Shown here in pieces: positions 52,009 to 61,909 of a stretch of 64,000 bases of DNA. Positions within the stretch are counted from its first letter, which is position 1, and each line of letters opens with the position of its first letter. Position numbers and translations under genes: made by a program. Origin of the DNA: Saccharomyces paradoxus. Its lineage: Eukaryota; Ascomycota; Saccharomycetes; Saccharomycetales; Saccharomycetaceae. The DNA lies in assembly GCF_002079055.1 (NCBI RefSeq), contig NC_047496.1, positions 124,001-188,000 on the forward strand, in the 5' to 3' direction. A model generated the notes under the pieces. That model did not search any database and had not been told where the DNA came from. It saw only the letters and a list, made by a program, of their open reading frames with translations.

Positions 52009-53254
52009 GTTATGATTGTTATATTCTATTAGATAAGGTTTATGTTTTGTATGCTGCAAATAGTTATGGGTTTCTGTTTTCGTTGTTCCTGATGTTAGTA
52101 ATTGTTAACTGTTATAATTCAAGCCAAATATTGATATTAAATTAGAATCAATTGAAGAAATTAGTTTATTTGCTTTACTGCCATAAAGATCGCTATCCAT
52201 TGCTAATCGTTTCTTTTTTTCCTTTCTTTTTTTCTTACCCATTCCAGGTAATGAAAAACGGTATCATCATCGCAAAGTCAAACGGCTTCCATTTTCGACG
52301 CCTATATCCTGAAATACGCGCCGCTGTATTGCGACTGGCATCGCATGGTCTAAATAAGTAGTAATAGTAAGGCCTTCTTAAAAAGTAATCAAAAAACATA
52401 CTCGAATTCGAATGCTAAGGGAAAGATAATGTTTCCTTTTTCTTTCAATTCAAAGTTGAACGCGGTGAGGCAAAAAAGTAGATGTATTTATAAGTTTTTT
52501 TTGGCTAGATATAGCGGTGTTCCTCAATTCTTTCTCAAGTGCTTCCGTAGAGAAAATGTTTAGGAAACCTTTTGTTTGTGGTTGTTGTCGACAGGTTTTT
52601 TAATTTTTACAATCAAGAATAAGATGAAAATACAAGAGGAACCATTAGGAAAGATGATAATTTGAAAGAAAATTGGTGTAGTTAAAACATACTAGATATG
52701 ACATTATATCAAGTGAGTAAAATTGAAAAGGAAAGAGAGGATTCTCTCTCTGAGTAAAATCGATGAGTGAGGATTTTGTCAAAGTATTTATACTTTTTGT
52801 CCATACCATTTGTCCTACCTTTTTTACCGATTTTTTTTTTCAAGGCCAGAAAAAAAGAGTCACTGCGTTTGTGTGACATTTCTTGTGCATATTCATCAGA
52901 GAACACCGGCGGGCCACAGAGAAAAAAAAAGTCCATATTAAGGTCACACGGCGAATAGCCCAAGACTTTTCATTTCTTACGAAAAGAGAGACAATGTACT
53001 GATGCGATGACGATGACGAAACTATCATTTTGGACATTGTCTCTTGTACATTATCATAGGGCGATCCGGTTGTCTTTAAGGGACCCAAAAAAAAAGAAAT
53101 GTTTGGAAATCAAGATGCACGAAGGCAAATACATATCAAAATGTTAGTAATCAAAGGCTCTTCTTTCTCAGAAAGAGTTTTCTTTTAATGCTAATTATCT
53201 TCTTAAATATTCAGTATGAGTAAATTATTTTATTTCCGTGGTAGGGGTAATATA
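52009..53254. promoter_or_regulatory. URA2 promoter / TRK1 3' region
   Basis: A long AT-rich gap of about 1.2 kb, also present in S. cerevisiae. It has T tracts (about 52830-52841) and A tracts (52921-52930, 53087-53097). I see no TATA box, tRNA, LTR remnant or credible ORF, and cannot identify URA2 control sites with confidence. Confidence 0.5.
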
Positions 53255-56200
53255 TTAGAGCGTTGTGTTGCTTCTTTTTGAGTTTCTGGAATGAGTAGTC
53301 CTACGCTTAAGTGCTCCCCAACGATGTTTTACATCGGTAAAGCTTCTCTTGAAATGCTCCGTCATCGGATCTTCTGTATTGGTTTTGGCCTGTCTCTTCA
53401 ATTTCATGCCCTCAAGGTGGTCAATATGCTCAAGCCTATCACTAGGCAAGATAATTGCACGATCCAATGAATATGGTAAACCTCTATTTTTACCTCTAAT
53501 CAACATAGCTATGATTACTAGTTTAGATAATGTAGTAAGCTGTCTTGAAAATGATTGATTTGTGTTCGGATAACCTAAAGATAGCCCAACTGTACCATAC
53601 GCGCTAACAATTTCGAAAAGAATTGCAAATATATTAAAATTTGGTTCTTGTACGTCCTTTATCTTGTCTCCTTCACAAATGCAGATGATAAATAATCCTA
53701 AAAATAGAAACCACAAGTCAAAAGAAAGTTGTTTTCTTAAATGGGCACCAATAAAGGATTTGGTAGATATTTCATTAGAGCTTTCAGTTTTCTTTTTCTT
53801 TTTCTTTTTCTTTTTCCTGTTGTTGTTTGAACTACTTCTTTGACTACTTTGACCTTCATGGCTCTCGTCTTCCTCGTCGTCGTCTTCATCGTTACCATCG
53901 TCTTCAGTATCTGTATCCTCTGGTTCTCCCCCCATATCTCCATATAGCCCTAAAGATTGCTCCTCGTAAACATTTGTTCGTCTAATAGAAATGGCTAGTG
54001 GTAATACAGAGACATACATCATAAGCATGTAGGAAACTTGAATAGAGGGGTGTAGTTGACTCAAATCAACAACACTGAAGCCCGCAGTTCTTGTGCTAAC
54101 AGATTGGAACAATCCAACAAGAACTCTGTAACCTTTCGATAATGATTTGACTACAGTTGAGCCAAAGTCTAGAATGATAAATAAGATCCAATCTGTTATA
54201 TTCAGTCCTGCGAGTGTTAAAAGTAGCCACCAAGTGGCGGCTTTCGGAAATAGCAAAGTGAAACAACGACGTGGATGATCTAAAAGAAAACCTAAACTTT
54301 CCCTCATCTGTGATAAGTCAGGAGAAAGTTTGTACATTATCCAAATGATGCATCTAAGGAGGATGGGAAATCCAGTATTTCCGATAATAATAAACCAAAT
54401 CATAGTGATCAATGGGTATACAGCTTTGTTAAATGACATCATTGAATCAGGAGTTAGTGTCAATCCTAAATCATTAAATGCACTCATTGCCGTCCAAAAT
54501 CCCCACCAGGTGGGAGATACACCATCATCCCTAACAATCTCACTATAATGTTTTTTCAAAACAATCCAAGGTACTAACATAACGAAAGCAACAATATGCC
54601 ATCCAACATAGTAGACAACCAATATGGTACATAGAAGTTTGATGGCCCTGTACTCAACACCACCTAATTCGTCTTTCTGGGCTCTTGTTAACCCAAGAAA
54701 GTTTGAATTACGTCCGATGGTTGGTTGCCATGATAAATATGTTTTACCACTGCTCTTGGATAAATCATGACGAGGATCTAGGTCATAATCAGTATCGAAA
54801 TGTAAACCATAATAGCCTTCTTCATCGTCGTTGTAAGTCGGATAGCTATTAAATTCATTGTGGTCATTTCTTCCATTTGTGGGATAGATAACCTCATTAG
54901 AGTCCGAAGAGGCATCTTCGCTTCCGTTTCTGTGAGAACCATCATGATGTAAAATGGACTCTGCATAGTGAAGTATGCTATTTCCAGTATTACCATTGTC
55001 AGGATAGTTGCGGTCGCTGTCGAACGCATCAGCACCATGCTCAAATATCTTGCCATTCCATCCCCTTTTTCTAAAGTTTGTTTTTTTTCTGTGATGAGCT
55101 TTCCAATTTTGATAAACCATTCTTTGAAAATCAGGCGTCCTTGCAAGCTCATTTAGATCCTTAGCCTCAGCCATATCGATCGTCCTGGAACGTTCCATGG
55201 GTACAGCTCTCGAGCGATTATCATCAAATGATTTAGTTTTATACATGCGGTGCAGGTTCTGCTGCAGTTGGTGTTGGTGCAATTTTAGTTCTGAATCAAA
55301 CTGTGGTTCCGGCTGTTGTGCTCGTTCATCTTCATCGCCGCTTTCGTTGTCAGCAAAGTATTCTTCGTTGTTATCGCCATCGTTGTCATCATTATCCAGC
55401 TCAGAAATAGGCTTCGTATCCGGTATATTGTTACTACTGTTTTTATCAATTGAACCAGTAGAAAGCCTTCTTTTAATTTGTTGCCGTATTCGCCGAGCCT
55501 TAGGAAAATGTTTCATGATGTACTTCTTCGATGTCTTTTTTTGATAAGGAGCGGAAGATCTTGGGTTCGAATCATCCATGGTAGAAACCCTTTTTGGAAG
55601 CTTTCTAGGAGGTTTAGTTATATCGAATTGAATTGATGGACCATGCTTTCTATCTGCTTCCCCATCATCAGTAATGGCTATTGGGCCTGAATCTGATCTA
55701 TGTGTATTTGTTCTCAACGAAGGTACTCTACTACCAAAATTCGTAGGTAACGAACCCTCGTCCGAAACGCTCGCTGTACTATTTGTACTACTTGATAAGG
55801 AACTTTGATCGGTATTGCTTTCTTTTCCTTTATCTCTAATTTTGATTGTGCTACCATTAATGTTGGTGGCCTTCTTTAGCTTATTGACATTACTTGTATA
55901 TCTTGCACCGTCCGTGGGGGATCCGATGACTAGAGGCGGACCTTCATCTTCAGCAGTTGCTTCATGCTTACCTTGTAGCATCATAATCGATCGATACATA
56001 TCTGCTGGGCTGATATCTCTTGAACCTCTTCTTTTTGCAAATTTTTCTGAGGGAACTCTCGTGTGTTTTTGTTTGGTTTGTGGTTCATCGAACCGAAGAC
56101 TACTCGTCTTGGGCTTCTGATTTAAACTTTCGTCTGCAGCTGTATTAGATGAACTACCTACGGTTGAGTACGAGTTGTTTTCCTGATATTCTCCATTGTC

Positions 56201-56929
56201 GTCCGTTTCGTCTTCCTTAACAAAATCATCTAAACTACCACTACTACCATTGTGATTCATATCATTATTGCTGCTATCCTTACTAACCTCATGGGAATTC
56301 TGGCCACTGTGAACTGAGTCCTGCTCATCTCTATTAACCATTTCTCCGCTGAACAATTTTTCTTGGAAATCGTCTGTTTTAGCTTTTTTCCTGGGATAAG
56401 ACATTTTTTGAGTACCGGTTCTGTTTTTTGTCATAGTTCTTGCTGTTAGTTCCCTTTCTAAAATTGTCTTTGTTCTTCTCATCTTAAAATTTCGTCTAGA
56501 AGAGTCCCTAATACCATCGAAATAACGCTCAAACCAGTAAAGCCGTACGAAGGCCAAACAACTGTGAACAGCGATTGGCGTTGATATGCAGCATACGATA
56601 TACAGAACAATTTGTTGATATAAGCTTAAATTATTGATATCCACAGTATTTAAGCCACCTTGTGTAACTGCACCCGCTGCCAAAAACAATGTATCGATGT
56701 ATCTGGTATTTTTAATGGGATACAGTAGGATTGAAGTTATTAATGTGAGGGATATCGTATAGAAATAATGAACTGCGATAAAACTGGGAAAAACATATTT
56801 TTTCAGTGGAGAAAAATAGTGGCCACATAGAGCAATAAAATCACGAAGTTTATGGCCAAAAGATTTTTTATATCGTACTTCAAGCGATGCCAACGTGGGC
56901 ACTCTACTCATCGTTCTTCTAAAATGCAT
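53255..56929 (-). CDS. TRK1: high-affinity potassium transporter Trk1
   Basis: Trk1 is the main plasma-membrane K+ uptake system. The 1,224-residue product has four M-P-M units: the first in 50-150, then a very long hydrophilic loop (about 150-780) rich in Ser, Asp and Asn with basic patches, then the remaining units between about 780 and 1160. Filter glycines are visible in AAGAVTQGGLN, SAFNDLGLTL, STRTAGFSVVD and AYGTVGLSLG. A second, acidic then polylysine loop lies at about 1010-1070. It is shorter than the S. cerevisiae protein (1,235) and differs most in these loops, while the membrane parts are nearly unchanged. Confidence 0.97.
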   Translation of the reverse strand: MHFRRTMSRVPTLASLEVRYKKSFGHKLRDFIALCGHYFSPLKKYVFPSFIAVHYFYTISLTLITSILLYPIKNTRYIDTLFLAAGAVTQGGLNTVDINNLSLYQQIVLYIVCCISTPIAVHSCLAFVRLYWFERYFDGIRDSSRRNFKMRRTKTILERELTARTMTKNRTGTQKMSYPRKKAKTDDFQEKLFSGEMVNRDEQDSVHSGQNSHEVSKDSSNNDMNHNGSSGSLDDFVKEDETDDNGEYQENNSYSTVGSSSNTAADESLNQKPKTSSLRFDEPQTKQKHTRVPSEKFAKRRGSRDISPADMYRSIMMLQGKHEATAEDEGPPLVIGSPTDGARYTSNVNKLKKATNINGSTIKIRDKGKESNTDQSSLSSSTNSTASVSDEGSLPTNFGSRVPSLRTNTHRSDSGPIAITDDGEADRKHGPSIQFDITKPPRKLPKRVSTMDDSNPRSSAPYQKKTSKKYIMKHFPKARRIRQQIKRRLSTGSIDKNSSNNIPDTKPISELDNDDNDGDNNEEYFADNESGDEDERAQQPEPQFDSELKLHQHQLQQNLHRMYKTKSFDDNRSRAVPMERSRTIDMAEAKDLNELARTPDFQRMVYQNWKAHHRKKTNFRKRGWNGKIFEHGADAFDSDRNYPDNGNTGNSILHYAESILHHDGSHRNGSEDASSDSNEVIYPTNGRNDHNEFNSYPTYNDDEEGYYGLHFDTDYDLDPRHDLSKSSGKTYLSWQPTIGRNSNFLGLTRAQKDELGGVEYRAIKLLCTILVVYYVGWHIVAFVMLVPWIVLKKHYSEIVRDDGVSPTWWGFWTAMSAFNDLGLTLTPDSMMSFNKAVYPLITMIWFIIIGNTGFPILLRCIIWIMYKLSPDLSQMRESLGFLLDHPRRCFTLLFPKAATWWLLLTLAGLNITDWILFIILDFGSTVVKSLSKGYRVLVGLFQSVSTRTAGFSVVDLSQLHPSIQVSYMLMMYVSVLPLAISIRRTNVYEEQSLGLYGDMGGEPEDTDTEDDGNDEDDDEEDESHEGQSSQRSSSNNNRKKKKKKKKKTESSNEISTKSFIGAHLRKQLSFDLWFLFLGLFIICICEGDKIKDVQEPNFNIFAILFEIVSAYGTVGLSLGYPNTNQSFSRQLTTLSKLVIIAMLIRGKNRGLPYSLDRAIILPSDRLEHIDHLEGMKLKRQAKTNTEDPMTEHFKRSFTDVKHRWGALKRRTTHSRNSKRSNTTL
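53788..53816 (-). repeat. six-base AAAAAG-type repeat in TRK1
   Basis: TTTTTC repeated about five times on the plus strand encodes a run of lysines in the acidic/basic loop. Six-base units keep frame, so length changes here would add or remove lysine pairs. Confidence 0.85.
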
Positions 56930-57703
56930 TGTCGGCTAATAAAAAAAGCAATAAATTAAAGTAGAAATGGATAGGAATGACTTCCTTGAGAGCCAAAAAA
57001 ATACCCTCCCTGTCTTTGAGGATATTCAGGTGAGAAACAGCGATGCTAATGGTGGGTAGAAACAATGGATGAAAGGAAAGCAACAGTAGTAAAAAAGTCT
57101 CTAACGATGTAAAACGCTCTTTATATTCTATAAACAATTATTTTACTGTTTTGTCGTAGAAGTAGCAAAATTTAGAAGCTAAGCTAAGGTACAGGTAGAA
57201 TTCCTGGTCCAGACTGTTCCTCTAATCTCGGAAAACGTGGCTTTTACAACCTCTATACACCTTTTATTATCGATGATTTTGGATTTTTTTTTTTCTTTCC
57301 TAGCCTTGAGCCGTAAATAACGGGAAAACCATCTGACGATTCTAAACAATTTTTCTTGCGTTGTCAGCCCCGAACGTAGCCAATTTCGAGGAGTCGATGG
57401 CCGTAGCAATAATCGAATAATACAATATATTGACGTTTACCTCGCTTCACTTGCCGGCGATAGAATTAACATCCCTTCAACACTCTAGATTAATCTGGGC
57501 CCTTTTTTTAGAATCTGATAGAAGGAAGTCTGACAATATATATATATGTCTATAACTAGTATAATGCAAGTTTATTACAATAAACATATGTATATGTATG
57601 TAAGGTTGTTTTTTGTATCCTTCGCATCATTTTCACAGTAGTTTTTCATCTGCTTTCCTGCTGTTATATTTACGTGCCTGTTCGCTTTATTTGGATATTA
57701 ACG
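56930..57703. promoter_or_regulatory. TRK1 promoter / PBS2 3' region
   Basis: TATATATATATG (about 57537-57548) and nearby TATATG-type runs sit about 160 bp beyond the PBS2 stop. No distinct TRK1 TATA or factor site. A minus-strand 76-codon ORF (57179-57409) does not look real. Confidence 0.45.
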
Positions 57704-59710
57704 CTATAAACCACCCATATGCAATGCCGGTACATTTTTAGATAAACCATTTTCACCACGTTCCCGTAGGATTTTGTTGCGTCTCTCTAATCGTTCTGTG
57801 ATATACTTACTCATCTGGACATCTTGGTTCCTGTATTTTACCAGCCAAGGATGCTCTGTTAAAGCTGCATATGTGGGTCTCCTTTCCGGAATCTTTTGTA
57901 GACATAAAGAAACAAAATCTTGTGCGTCGGAGCTGAACTTATCTGATGGTAGTCTTGGTGGTGGCCCGTCAACGATGGCACTCAATTGAGAGAAAATGTT
58001 GTCGTATGTTTCTGGCGGATACGGATATCTACCTAGTGCCATTTCCAGAATACTTAAACCTAAAGACCAGATATCCGATTGTACAGTATAGGTGGCTCTA
58101 TCTGGATTCAAGGATTTGATTCGTTCAGGTGCCATGTATGACTGACAGCCAATATTTGTTTTGGCTAAAGATGCTACCAAATTACCAGAAACACCAAAAT
58201 CACACAGTTTTACGGTACCTTGGTTGGCTGAACATAGTATATTTGTTGGTTTGACATCTCTGTGTATAATATTATGCTGCTCTTTAAGTTCTTTCAATCC
58301 ATGAATGACAGCATTGGCAATGAACGCTAGTTGCGGTTCATCGATACCGCCGATTTCAGACGATTCGTCGTATATCTTATCCAAGGAACCACCATCCATG
58401 TATTCCATACACATGTAGACGGCACCCTCAATAAAGAAAGCACCATAAAAATCCACAATATACGGAGAGTTACATTTATGCAAAACTTCTAACTCCATTA
58501 GAATCTGTCTAAATTTAGCCTCGTCTAGTTCCAAACGGACTTCCTTCGTGGCCATAATAACATTCGTGGGCTTATGCAGTACTTTTGAGACGTTACCATA
58601 GTTGCCATGACCGAGTTCATCCAAAAATTCTAGCTCGTCCAGTGTGATTCTCGAACTGGAACCATTACTGAAATCAATTCCTTTAGAGGACAGCGATAGT
58701 TTGCCTGCAAAATTCAAAGAGCCGGATTTGATATCCACGTATTTCGAAAAATTCGCGAAAAGACCACCACCACCACTACTACCCGAATTCGAAGAGTTGT
58801 TGCTATTTCCAGTTCTGGGTGTAGTTCCTATAGTGTCATGTGGGCCTTCGGTACTTGATGAGGTGGATGTGCTTTGCACACCATTTATCAAAGAACCCGG
58901 ATTCGACCTTTTCCCTTCCGCAACTTTGCTGCTGGATACGGTTTCTATGTGTTTCTTGTTTGAGGGGCTTGGGGCAAACTGTTGCGGCTGCTGAGCTGTT
59001 TTAGTAGGCATTTTCAATGACATCCCGCCTGGTGGTAATTTCAGGCCTCGACGGGCACTTAAACTTTGTTTGGGAGTATTGATTATAGCAGGGGCTTTAT
59101 GCGGAGCAACGTTTGGTCTTGTTGGGTGCTGAGTAGATAGTGGCCTCCTCGGTGCCCTCCTATTAGGATTCAATAATTGCGCCTTATGTGCTGCTGATGC
59201 AGTATTAGGAACTGACGGCGTAACGCCGATGGCAGGTGCGTCAGTAGCCGCACCAACTGTTGTGGTGGTAATTTTAGTTGTATCAATGTTAATATTTATG
59301 TCAGTAACGTTTTGTGTTTCTTGGCCGCTCCCAATGTTCTTAAGAGTGTTCTTAGAGGAGGCTTGAACGACTTGGCTACTCATTCTTTGTGAAACTTTCG
59401 AACTTCCTGCTACTGGGAGAGGCGGCAATGGCTTATTAACAATCTGCTGAATATGTTTAGGTGATTGCGAAGTACCTTTGTCTTGTTCGCTTTTATTACT
59501 TCCCACACTGGCAGATCTTTTCAATGCACGTTGTTCCTGAAAAGCTTTTACACGAGCATGAAGATCAGCGTTAATGTTGTTATAGTGTGAGGATGTCGAA
59601 GCTGTTCTCTTGACAGCAGAGCCATTGTCCGAGCCTGTTTGTTCGTTTATTTGGATGGATGACTTACCAGTTTTCTCATGGAGACTAAGGTTAGCAAACT
59701 TGTCTTCCAT
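57704..59710 (-). CDS. PBS2: HOG-pathway MAP kinase kinase Pbs2
   Basis: Pbs2 is the MAPKK and scaffold that activates Hog1 in osmotic stress, receiving signals from Ste11/Sho1 and from Ssk2/Ssk22. The 668-residue product has a disordered N-terminus with the Sho1 SH3 ligand KPLPPLP (93-99) and Hog1-docking basic segments. Its kinase domain spans about 360-623 (GHGNYGNVSKV, HRDVKPTN, CDFGVSGNLV) with activation sites S514 and T518 in LVASLAKTNIG. The length and these sites match S. cerevisiae. The region between 130 and 330 is Ser/Thr/Asn-rich and low complexity. Confidence 0.97.
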   Translation of the reverse strand: MEDKFANLSLHEKTGKSSIQINEQTGSDNGSAVKRTASTSSHYNNINADLHARVKAFQEQRALKRSASVGSNKSEQDKGTSQSPKHIQQIVNKPLPPLPVAGSSKVSQRMSSQVVQASSKNTLKNIGSGQETQNVTDININIDTTKITTTTVGAATDAPAIGVTPSVPNTASAAHKAQLLNPNRRAPRRPLSTQHPTRPNVAPHKAPAIINTPKQSLSARRGLKLPPGGMSLKMPTKTAQQPQQFAPSPSNKKHIETVSSSKVAEGKRSNPGSLINGVQSTSTSSSTEGPHDTIGTTPRTGNSNNSSNSGSSGGGGLFANFSKYVDIKSGSLNFAGKLSLSSKGIDFSNGSSSRITLDELEFLDELGHGNYGNVSKVLHKPTNVIMATKEVRLELDEAKFRQILMELEVLHKCNSPYIVDFYGAFFIEGAVYMCMEYMDGGSLDKIYDESSEIGGIDEPQLAFIANAVIHGLKELKEQHNIIHRDVKPTNILCSANQGTVKLCDFGVSGNLVASLAKTNIGCQSYMAPERIKSLNPDRATYTVQSDIWSLGLSILEMALGRYPYPPETYDNIFSQLSAIVDGPPPRLPSDKFSSDAQDFVSLCLQKIPERRPTYAALTEHPWLVKYRNQDVQMSKYITERLERRNKILRERGENGLSKNVPALHMGGL

Positions 59711-61179
59711 CTTTGAGAAATGAATATCTCGACCTGCTTGATTATAATAATATATCTAGGAAAATGTACGGGAAAACAGGTACTTTATCAGTTTTAGCTG
59801 TATAACGTTGAAGTTTGGAGGAGGACAGGGAAAAAATAGTCTTGTGAAACGTGTACCTACAACAGCAGCTACCCTGGTCTTCTTTTTTAGTAACTCTTTT
59901 CTTCCGACGAAGCAGGTAAGCAGTCGTCTATGTGTTCAGATCCCTTTCAAGCAAAGTTTATCCAAATTTCTGTAGAAAGTGTATGGCTCACGAAATCGCT
60001 CACTGGTAGACAACAAACGTTAGAAAGATCCTTTCAGGTGCAACGGGTCGCAGAGGGAAAAAATTAGAAAAATTGCCACTAATGAAAAGGCAAATAGAAG
60101 ATGAAAAAGAAAAGGCAAATGCAGACAAAAAGACGAAGACAGATGCGATAAGGACAACGCTTGAGATCGGATGCAAAGGAGAGGCCTGCTCAGATACTAT
60201 TCTGGCGTACTTGTGGGGAGCTTTTCCTTATTTGCAAGAGAGTGCGAGCTTTACGGAATAGCCTATATAAGACGGGGTTTCCTTGCTTTGAAAAGTTTAA
60301 AACAGTTGTTCTTACAGATACAGGAGTACATACATGTGTGAAGTATATGTATCCATCCTGGATCATTACTAAGATGACAAGAGAGTAATCAAATATAGAA
60401 ACAGATATATAAAAATAGATACAGAGTGGTACACAACAACGCGTAGTTTTTTCTTGTTGCAATACTATACTGTCTTAACATGAATCTCAACGGTGATACT
60501 GCGGAAGCGCGTATTCGTGCGTAGTAACTGGTACTAGTCAATTATCTAAATACGTCCATACCGGACGTATCTCTGTATATTTCCGTGCCTACTGCTATGC
60601 TCAAGAGGAACGGAAAAGCAATATGCTCAAAATAGTATTCTACATGAAAACAAGACTTCGTCATTGCCTTTTACCAGAATTGGCTTTGGCCGTAGCCGTT
60701 GAGGCTAATCCCGCAGTGCAGCACAAATGGCTCCGCATTCGGCTATTCTATAAATCTCCTCATTAGATACAGATGACCTCGATCGTTGCAGCAGAAACAC
60801 GCTACCATATGGCCTTTGTATTTACACCACGGCCAAATACCCACACTCATATTCATGCGTTTTAACTGGCATAAATCTAAACTGAAGGCTACTCTGCCAT
60901 TTGAATTTTTTTTATTTTTGAAGCCCCATTTCCCTACACCGTTTTTATGGACGAGATTAAAAATAGAAATGATGTAGAAAAGAGGCGATAAACTTTACAC
61001 CTCTCTGTACTGCACAATGACTGTAGTCACTGTGGTTACGTATATCTACCTATATATCTAAGCAGCTATATCATGGACCTGATGTACGTGACTCCTGTTC
61101 GCTTTTGTGTTCTCGTTCCATAAGCAACTGTTTTCACATCATCTCAGGAACGACTGGTAGCAGGCCATATTTTTTTTTC
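59711..61179. other. long PBS2 upstream region, no gene
   Basis: About 1.47 kb between PBS2 and MCO6. It contains plus-strand TATATAAG (60264-60271) and TATATAAAA (60406-60414), an MCB-type ACGCGT (60439-60444), and several short ORFs on both strands that lack family features. PBS2 control sites probably lie in the first few hundred bases, but I cannot name them. Confidence 0.5.
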
Positions 61180-61338
61180 TTACTGCACGTATTTTGATTG
61201 AGCTGCCAGTGAAATCACAACGCAACTACCCAAATAGCCCAAGAACTGGAAAAAGGCCCTTCTTGATAATTGAATCTGTTGAGTGGGCGTGTGCAAAGCT
61301 GTAAATATTGAACGGATCTGGTTGAAAATGAAAATCAT
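61180..61338 (-). CDS. MCO6: small mitochondrial protein Mco6 (YJL127C-B)
   Basis: A 52-residue protein of unknown function, reported in mitochondria and named for that (6 kDa). It reads MIFIFNQIRSIFTALHT, a basic and hydrophobic start, then QLSRRAFFQF and one membrane segment (about 31-46, FQFLGYLGSCVVISLAA), ending SKYVQ. This is the build of small inner-membrane proteins. The frame is open to 61401, but the shorter start is the known length. Its conservation between yeasts was the basis for its annotation. Confidence 0.85.
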   Translation of the reverse strand: MIFIFNQIRSIFTALHTPTQQIQLSRRAFFQFLGYLGSCVVISLAAQSKYVQ

Positions 61339-61909
61339 GCTTTTGTTGTTGTCGCGTAAATTGTACACTGCTGCAAGTATCCAACTGGCTGCTAGTAGCA
61401 ATGTGCTCTTCCTTACGCTATCGTGGCTTTTCTTCGTGAGTGACCGATATTGCTGCTGTACACTAAGACTCCTTTCTATTTAAATTGTGCGCTGCCATTT
61501 CCCGCATCGGAAAACGCAAGACAAATTTTGGTGAGCATATCTGGTACATGTCTACGCAGCCAAAAAGTAGCTCGTTCACGGCGCCAGGTACAGCGGTACA
61601 TAAAAGGGCACTGAGAATCAGTTTGCCTAATCTGGAGAGTTTGCAGCACAAAGCTTAACTACCCATCTCCGATTATGGTTTTCTACGGTACCTACGTTTC
61701 AGCATAAAACTGCAACGGAACCTTTTCCCGCGTAAGCCTAATTGAGTAAATACCTTGTTTCTAATTTCTTCGCAAATTACTCCTAAAAAAGATTCAAGAA
61801 GCGCAAACTTTCCTGAAAAGTGGTTGTACCATCGGACGTACTTTTCCCTCTGCAGAAACTTTATAATTTCTGGAGTGGGTAATGCGATAGTCCCTGGCAG
61901 AGTCGCAAC
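61339..61909. promoter_or_regulatory. MCO6 promoter / SPT10 3' region
   Basis: Several short ORFs but none convincing. The sequence GGTACATAAAAGGGC (about 61593-61607) is the nearest thing to a TATA element, and it points along the plus strand. I see nothing I would assign. Confidence 0.4.

Noticed and set aside
60190-60462. 90-codon minus ORF in the PBS2-MCO6 gap
   Set aside because: Low-quality hydrophobic translation with no recognisable feature; not supported beyond being open.
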